From Bacteroidota bacterium (GTDB lineage: Bacteria; Bacteroidota; Bacteroidia; Chitinophagales; Chitinophagaceae): a DNA stretch of 64,000 bases. A model generated the notes under the pieces. That model had not been told where the DNA came from. It made no database searches and saw only the letters and a program-made list of their open reading frames with translations. Where the stretch lies: contig JAEWKC010000006.1 of NCBI GenBank assembly GCA_023386235.1, positions 124,001 through 188,000 on the forward strand, read 5' to 3'. Made by a program: the position numbers and the translations under genes. Shown here piece by piece: positions 59,969-64,000 of this stretch; within the stretch, counting starts at the first letter, position 1; the number at the start of each line of letters is the position of its first letter.

Positions 59969-62611
59969 ATGCTTTCATCAGCAGAAATCCGTCAGCGGTT
60001 TTTAGATTTTTTTCGTTCAAAAGGACATCATATAGTGCCTTCTGCGCCCATAGTAGTAAAGAATGATCCTACGCTGCTTTTTACCAATGCGGGAATGAAC
60101 CAGTTCAAAGATTATTTTTTAGGTAATAAAAAACCGGAATTTACAAGAGTTGCAGATACGCAGAAATGTTTGCGTGTAAGCGGTAAGCACAACGACCTGG
60201 AAGAAGTGGGCGTAGATACTTATCATCATACCATGTTTGAAATGCTGGGTAACTGGAGCTTTGGCGATCCTGCTCGTCCGGAAGAGGGATATTTTAAAAA
60301 AGAAGCGATCGCATGGAGCTGGGAACTGCTTACAGAGATTTTTAAAATTGATAAAGACAGATTGTATGTTTCTGTTTTTGAAGGCGACGAAAAAGAAGGG
60401 CTGCCATTTGATGACGAAGCCTACAACGAATGGAAGAAATGGATTGCGGAAGACAGGATTTTAAAAGGAAAAAAGAAAGATAATTTTTGGGAAATGGGCG
60501 ATACGGGTCCATGTGGTCCGTGCTCTGAAATACACGTAGATTGCCGTACAGAAGAAGAAAGAAAAGCTGTAAACGGACAAACTTTGGTAAATGCCGATCA
60601 TCCGCAAGTGATAGAAATCTGGAATAATGTATTCATGGAATTTAATCGGTTGAAAGACGGAACGCTGCAAAAATTGCCTGCGCGCCACGTGGATACAGGA
60701 ATGGGCTTTGAAAGATTAGTACGCGTATTGCAGGGAAAAACAAGCAATTACGATACCGATGTATTTACGGGTACCATTGATGAAATAGCCAAAATCGTTT
60801 CGAGAAAATATACCAACGATGATTCCAAAGAAGCGATAGCTTTTCGCGTGCTTTCAGATCATATACGTGCTATAAGTTTTACCATTGCCGATGGACAGTT
60901 GCCTTCAAATACAGGTGCAGGCTATGTTGTACGCCGTATTCTTCGTCGTGCGGTGAGGTATTATTATTCTTATTTAAATTATAAGCAACCCTTACTGCAT
61001 CAGTTGGTTCCTCTTATTGCCATGCAATTTGAAAATGTTTTCCCGGAATTAAAAAAGCAGGAAGACTTTGTGGCAAAAGTGATTAAAGAAGAAGAAGAGG
61101 CTTTTTTGAGAACATTGGAAAAGGGGCTAAAAAGAATTGATGATATTATTTCTAAAACAGACAACTCAAGAATAGTAAGCGGAAAGGAGGCTTTTGAATT
61201 GTACGATACTTATGGCTTCCCGATTGACCTGACAAGATTGATAGCCTCTGAAAATAACCTGGATGTGGACGAAGCGGGTTTTGAAACTGAAATGCAGCAA
61301 CAGAAAAATCGCTCAAGACAAGCAACAGCAATAGATGCAGGAGATTGGATAGTAGTAAATGACATAGATAAAACCTCTTTTGTTGGCTACCAGGATCTGT
61401 TAGTGCAAACAAAAATCGTTAAATACAGAAAAGTAAAAGCCAAGAATAAAGTGCAATATCAAATTGTTTTAGCAACCACTCCGTTCTACGCCGAAAGCGG
61501 CGGACAGGTGGGAGATAGAGGCATTCTGAAAACGGGCGATGAAACTATTGAAGTAACTGATACTAAAAAGGAGAATGATTTGATCATTCATTTTACCGAC
61601 AAGATATTTTCTGACATGTCTGGTGAAATAACGGCGGAAGTGAATTTTGAAAAAAGATTATACACTACTTACAATCATACCGCCACGCATCTCCTGCATG
61701 CCGCACTGAAACAGGTTTTGGGCAATCATGTAAACCAAAAAGGTTCTTTGGTGAACGAAGATATCTTGCGTTTCGACGTCTCTCATTTCGCTAAAATCTC
61801 AGACGATGAATTGCGCAGTATTATGAAAATTGTCAATGAAAAAATAAGGGAAAATAGTAAGGTTGTTATAGAAGAAAAATCGAAAGAAGAAGCACTGCAA
61901 TCGGGAGCTATGGCACTTTTCGGAGAGAAATACGGAGATGTGGTGCGTGTAGTGACCATTGATCCTGACTTTTCTATTGAGCTTTGTGGCGGCACGCATG
62001 TAAACCGTACGGGGATGATAGGCGCATTCATCATAACTTCAGAAGCGGCTGTAGCTGCCGGCGTTCGTCGTATAGAAGCGCTTACGGGTTCTACCGCTAT
62101 ACGCTTCATGGCCGATAAGTTTAATGAGAATAAATCTATCTCCGAAATTTTAAAAAGTAAAGACCCGGTAAAATCCATTGAAAAATTAATAGAAGATAAA
62201 GCAGCATTAGAAAAGAAAATTGAAGCGTATGAAGCCAGAGAGATGGCAACCCTGTCTAAAGAGCTTGCTGCTAAAGCTGAAATAATAAATAGTATTTCCT
62301 TCGTTGGGCAACAGGTGGAAGTAAGTAGTGGCGATGCTTTGAAGAAAATTTGTTTTGATATGAAACCTTTGCTCAAAGAAAACTACCTGGTAGTACTTAC
62401 GGCAAATATAGCAGGCAAGGTGGGTGTAGCGGTTTTATTAGATGAAAAACTTGCTGAAGAAAAATCTTTAGACGCAGGAAAAATAATCAAACAAAATGTA
62501 GCACCACTGATCAAGGGCGGCGGCGGCGGACAGAAGACCCTGGCTACAGCCGGTGGGCAGGATACAAGCCAGTTAGACAAAGTGATTGAAACTGTAAAAA
62601 GTTTATTATAA
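59969..62611 (+). CDS. alaS: Alanyl-tRNA synthetase
   Basis: The 880-residue enzyme charges tRNA-Ala. It has the class II catalytic domain (RQRFLDFFRSKGHHIVPSAP, TLLFTNAGMNQFKDYFLG, MFEMLGNWSFGD), the tRNA-recognition domain, the editing domain with zinc-type residues (YNHTATHLLHAALKQVLG and LCGGTHVNRTGMIG) and the C-Ala domain with a GGGGGQKTLATAGG loop. The length is normal for the family. It lies 11 bases before the aldo/keto reductase gene. Confidence 0.97.
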   Translation: MLSSAEIRQRFLDFFRSKGHHIVPSAPIVVKNDPTLLFTNAGMNQFKDYFLGNKKPEFTRVADTQKCLRVSGKHNDLEEVGVDTYHHTMFEMLGNWSFGDPARPEEGYFKKEAIAWSWELLTEIFKIDKDRLYVSVFEGDEKEGLPFDDEAYNEWKKWIAEDRILKGKKKDNFWEMGDTGPCGPCSEIHVDCRTEEERKAVNGQTLVNADHPQVIEIWNNVFMEFNRLKDGTLQKLPARHVDTGMGFERLVRVLQGKTSNYDTDVFTGTIDEIAKIVSRKYTNDDSKEAIAFRVLSDHIRAISFTIADGQLPSNTGAGYVVRRILRRAVRYYYSYLNYKQPLLHQLVPLIAMQFENVFPELKKQEDFVAKVIKEEEEAFLRTLEKGLKRIDDIISKTDNSRIVSGKEAFELYDTYGFPIDLTRLIASENNLDVDEAGFETEMQQQKNRSRQATAIDAGDWIVVNDIDKTSFVGYQDLLVQTKIVKYRKVKAKNKVQYQIVLATTPFYAESGGQVGDRGILKTGDETIEVTDTKKENDLIIHFTDKIFSDMSGEITAEVNFEKRLYTTYNHTATHLLHAALKQVLGNHVNQKGSLVNEDILRFDVSHFAKISDDELRSIMKIVNEKIRENSKVVIEEKSKEEALQSGAMALFGEKYGDVVRVVTIDPDFSIELCGGTHVNRTGMIGAFIITSEAAVAAGVRRIEALTGSTAIRFMADKFNENKSISEILKSKDPVKSIEKLIEDKAALEKKIEAYEAREMATLSKELAAKAEIINSISFVGQQVEVSSGDALKKICFDMKPLLKENYLVVLTANIAGKVGVAVLLDEKLAEEKSLDAGKIIKQNVAPLIKGGGGGQKTLATAGGQDTSQLDKVIETVKSLL

Positions 62612-62621
62612 AAATAATTTT

Positions 62622-63608
62622 ATGCAATACACAGCCAATAAATATAATGATATGCAATACCGTCGTTGCGGAAAAAGCGGCGTGCTGCTTCCCGCGGTTT
62701 CATTGGGTTTGTGGCATAACTTCGGTGATGTGGATGATAGTGATGTGTACAGGAAAACTTTGCATACGGCATTCGATAACGGTATTACGCATTTTGACCT
62801 GGCCAACAATTATGGCCCGCCTCCGGGAAGCGCTGAAATTAATTTCGGTAAAATTTTAAAAGAAGATTTTTACGCACATCGTGATGAAATGCTGATTTCC
62901 ACTAAGGCTGGCTATTTAATGTGGGACGGGCCTTACGGTAACTGGGGTTCTAAAAAATATTTAGTATCCAGTCTCGACCAAAGTTTAAAGAGAATGAGAC
63001 TGGAGTATGTAGATATTTTTTATCATCATCGTCCTGATCCGGATACACCATTGGAAGAAACCATGTCGGCATTAGATTTAATTGTCAGACAAGGAAAAGC
63101 TTTGTACGTGGGCATTTCAAATTATCGCCCGGAAGAAGCTAAAAATGCCATTAGAATTTTAAGATCGCTGGGCACGCCTTGCATCATTCATCAGCCTAAA
63201 TATTCCATGTTTGAAAGATGGGTAGAAGATGGTTTACTTGATCTTTTAGAAGAAGAAGGTGTGGGCTGCATTCCTTTTTCGCCGCTGGCTCAGGGCTTGC
63301 TGACCAATAAATATCTACACGGCATCCCTGTAGATTCACGCGCTGCAAAGGAACATGGATTTTTGAAGAAAGAGGTAATTACAGAAGATGTGTTGGCAAA
63401 AATAATAAAGCTGAATGAGCTGGCTCAGCAACGTGGGCAATCATTGGCGCAAATGGCTTTGAGTTGGGTATTAAAAGATGATAGAGTTACGTCCGTGCTG
63501 GTGGGTGCAAGCAGTTCAGCACAATTGCTTGATTCATTGCAGTGCCTTAAAAATATTCAATTTGATAAAGAAGAATTAGATAGTATAGAAAATATTTTGA
63601 GAAATTAA
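62622..63608 (+). CDS. Aldo/keto reductase, YghZ (GAP reductase) type
   Basis: The 328-residue NADPH-dependent reductase closely follows E. coli YghZ, which reduces L-glyceraldehyde 3-phosphate and methylglyoxal. The catalytic tetrad is recognisable: Asp in THFDLANNYGPPPGSAE, the Tyr of that segment, Lys in LISTKAGY and His in VDIFYHHRPD. Cofactor residues lie in SVLVGASSSAQL. The ATG at 62622 fits the YghZ start, with NKYNDMQYRRCGKSG matching its N-terminus. It is probably co-transcribed with alaS. Confidence 0.92.
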   Translation: MQYTANKYNDMQYRRCGKSGVLLPAVSLGLWHNFGDVDDSDVYRKTLHTAFDNGITHFDLANNYGPPPGSAEINFGKILKEDFYAHRDEMLISTKAGYLMWDGPYGNWGSKKYLVSSLDQSLKRMRLEYVDIFYHHRPDPDTPLEETMSALDLIVRQGKALYVGISNYRPEEAKNAIRILRSLGTPCIIHQPKYSMFERWVEDGLLDLLEEEGVGCIPFSPLAQGLLTNKYLHGIPVDSRAAKEHGFLKKEVITEDVLAKIIKLNELAQQRGQSLAQMALSWVLKDDRVTSVLVGASSSAQLLDSLQCLKNIQFDKEELDSIENILRN

Positions 63609-63621
63609 ATACAACGGAAAA

Positions 63622-64000
63622 ATGAAGCATACAATGAAGCAACTAAAATTACTTATCCTTTTTTTATCGTTATCAATTATTTCATTCGCCCAGAAGTCAG
63701 GCGGGATGTGGATTCCCAATGAGCTGAATGAAAAAGAAATGAAAGAAATGGGCATGAAAATATCAGCAAAAAATATCTTCGATACAAAAGCTCCCAGTAT
63801 TAAAGACGCTATTGTAAGATTTGGTGGCGGATGTACGGGTGAAATTATTTCTGATAAAGGTCTTTTGTTAACCAATCATCACTGTGGTTATGGAAGTATT
63901 CAGCGGCTTTCAACTGTTGATAACGACTTGCTTAAAAATGGCTTTTGGGCAAAGAATATGAAAGACGAGTTGCCTAACCCCGGGCTTATCGCCACCTTTG
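63622..64000 (+). CDS. S46-family dipeptidyl peptidase (DPP7/DPP11-like), 3' end outside window
   Basis: The first 126 residues are present and the frame is open to the window edge. A signal peptide ends SFA before Gln, followed by the S46 opening SGGMWIPNEL, SIKDAIVRFGGGCTGEIIS and the catalytic-His segment LLTNHHCGYGSIQRLS. S46 enzymes release dipeptides from oligopeptides in the periplasm of Bacteroidota. The residue that separates DPP7 from DPP11 specificity is beyond the window. An ATG at 63634 is an alternative start. Confidence 0.93.
   Translation, partial: MKHTMKQLKLLILFLSLSIISFAQKSGGMWIPNELNEKEMKEMGMKISAKNIFDTKAPSIKDAIVRFGGGCTGEIISDKGLLLTNHHCGYGSIQRLSTVDNDLLKNGFWAKNMKDELPNPGLIATF

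Noticed and set aside
1..64000. CRISPR arrays, prophage or integrated element boundaries
   Set aside because: I found no regularly spaced direct repeats, cas-like, integrase or phage structural genes, and no direct repeats at the 3' end of the single tRNA (56642-56714).

Overview
The window is a contiguous 64 kb piece of a Bacteroidota chromosome, most likely from the Chitinophagaceae. Support comes from a SusC/SusD pair, GH144 enzymes of the kind first characterised from Chitinophaga, -7 promoter boxes of the TAnnTTTG type, Gln at +1 after many signal peptides, and an AT-rich, gene-dense layout with few Shine-Dalgarno sequences. It is a mix of one accessory locus and housekeeping DNA. I see no phage, transposase or CRISPR array.

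Positions 1-18271 form a polysaccharide utilisation locus (PUL) on the + strand. A membrane-spanning three-Y/LuxR regulator (cut by the window start) is followed by a SusC-like/SusD-like uptake pair, a DUF4886 lipoprotein in the usual glycan-binding slot, a secreted GH144, a GH43-like protein with discoidin and FN3 modules, a second GH144 without a signal peptide, an SGNH esterase, a GH3 beta-glucosidase, a glycerophosphodiesterase lipoprotein and a secreted alpha/beta esterase. GH144 plus GH3 points to beta-1,2-glucan. The three predicted esterases and the phosphodiesterase suggest a decorated form, such as substituted periplasmic or cyclic glucans of other bacteria; this is an inference. A nested inverted-repeat element lies inside the locus.

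Positions 18284-28573 carry aromatic amino acid synthesis. The promoter is followed by an unlisted 25-codon leader peptide, nine of whose residues 7-16 are Phe or Tyr, and by mutually exclusive antiterminator and terminator hairpins. This is a transcription attenuator for pheA, an aminotransferase gene, tyrA, a DEAD-box helicase gene, a small ORF, a DAHP synthase/chorismate mutase fusion, aroB, a DUF3267 protein gene and aroA. aroC follows after a 192-base gap.

Positions 28629-64000 are mostly housekeeping genes: an acyl-adenylate family protein broken by frameshifts, a LysE exporter, pdhB, a multi-PAS kinase with a single-domain response regulator, peptidases (S9, M48, M15, M10-like, S46), rlmK-like and prmA methyltransferases, plsY, recR, a dolichol-phosphate-mannose-synthase-like GT2, glutaminyl cyclase, a CCA-adding enzyme, a CNNM/CorC protein, topoisomerase IB between two copies of a short repeat, DUF899, tRNA-Gln(CUG), an aldehyde dehydrogenase, tryptophanase (two frameshifts), alaS, an aldo/keto reductase and the start of an S46 dipeptidyl peptidase. 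Three of the four frameshift points lie in A homopolymers, so sequencing error is a serious alternative to real decay. No gene-free stretch exceeds about 300 bases.
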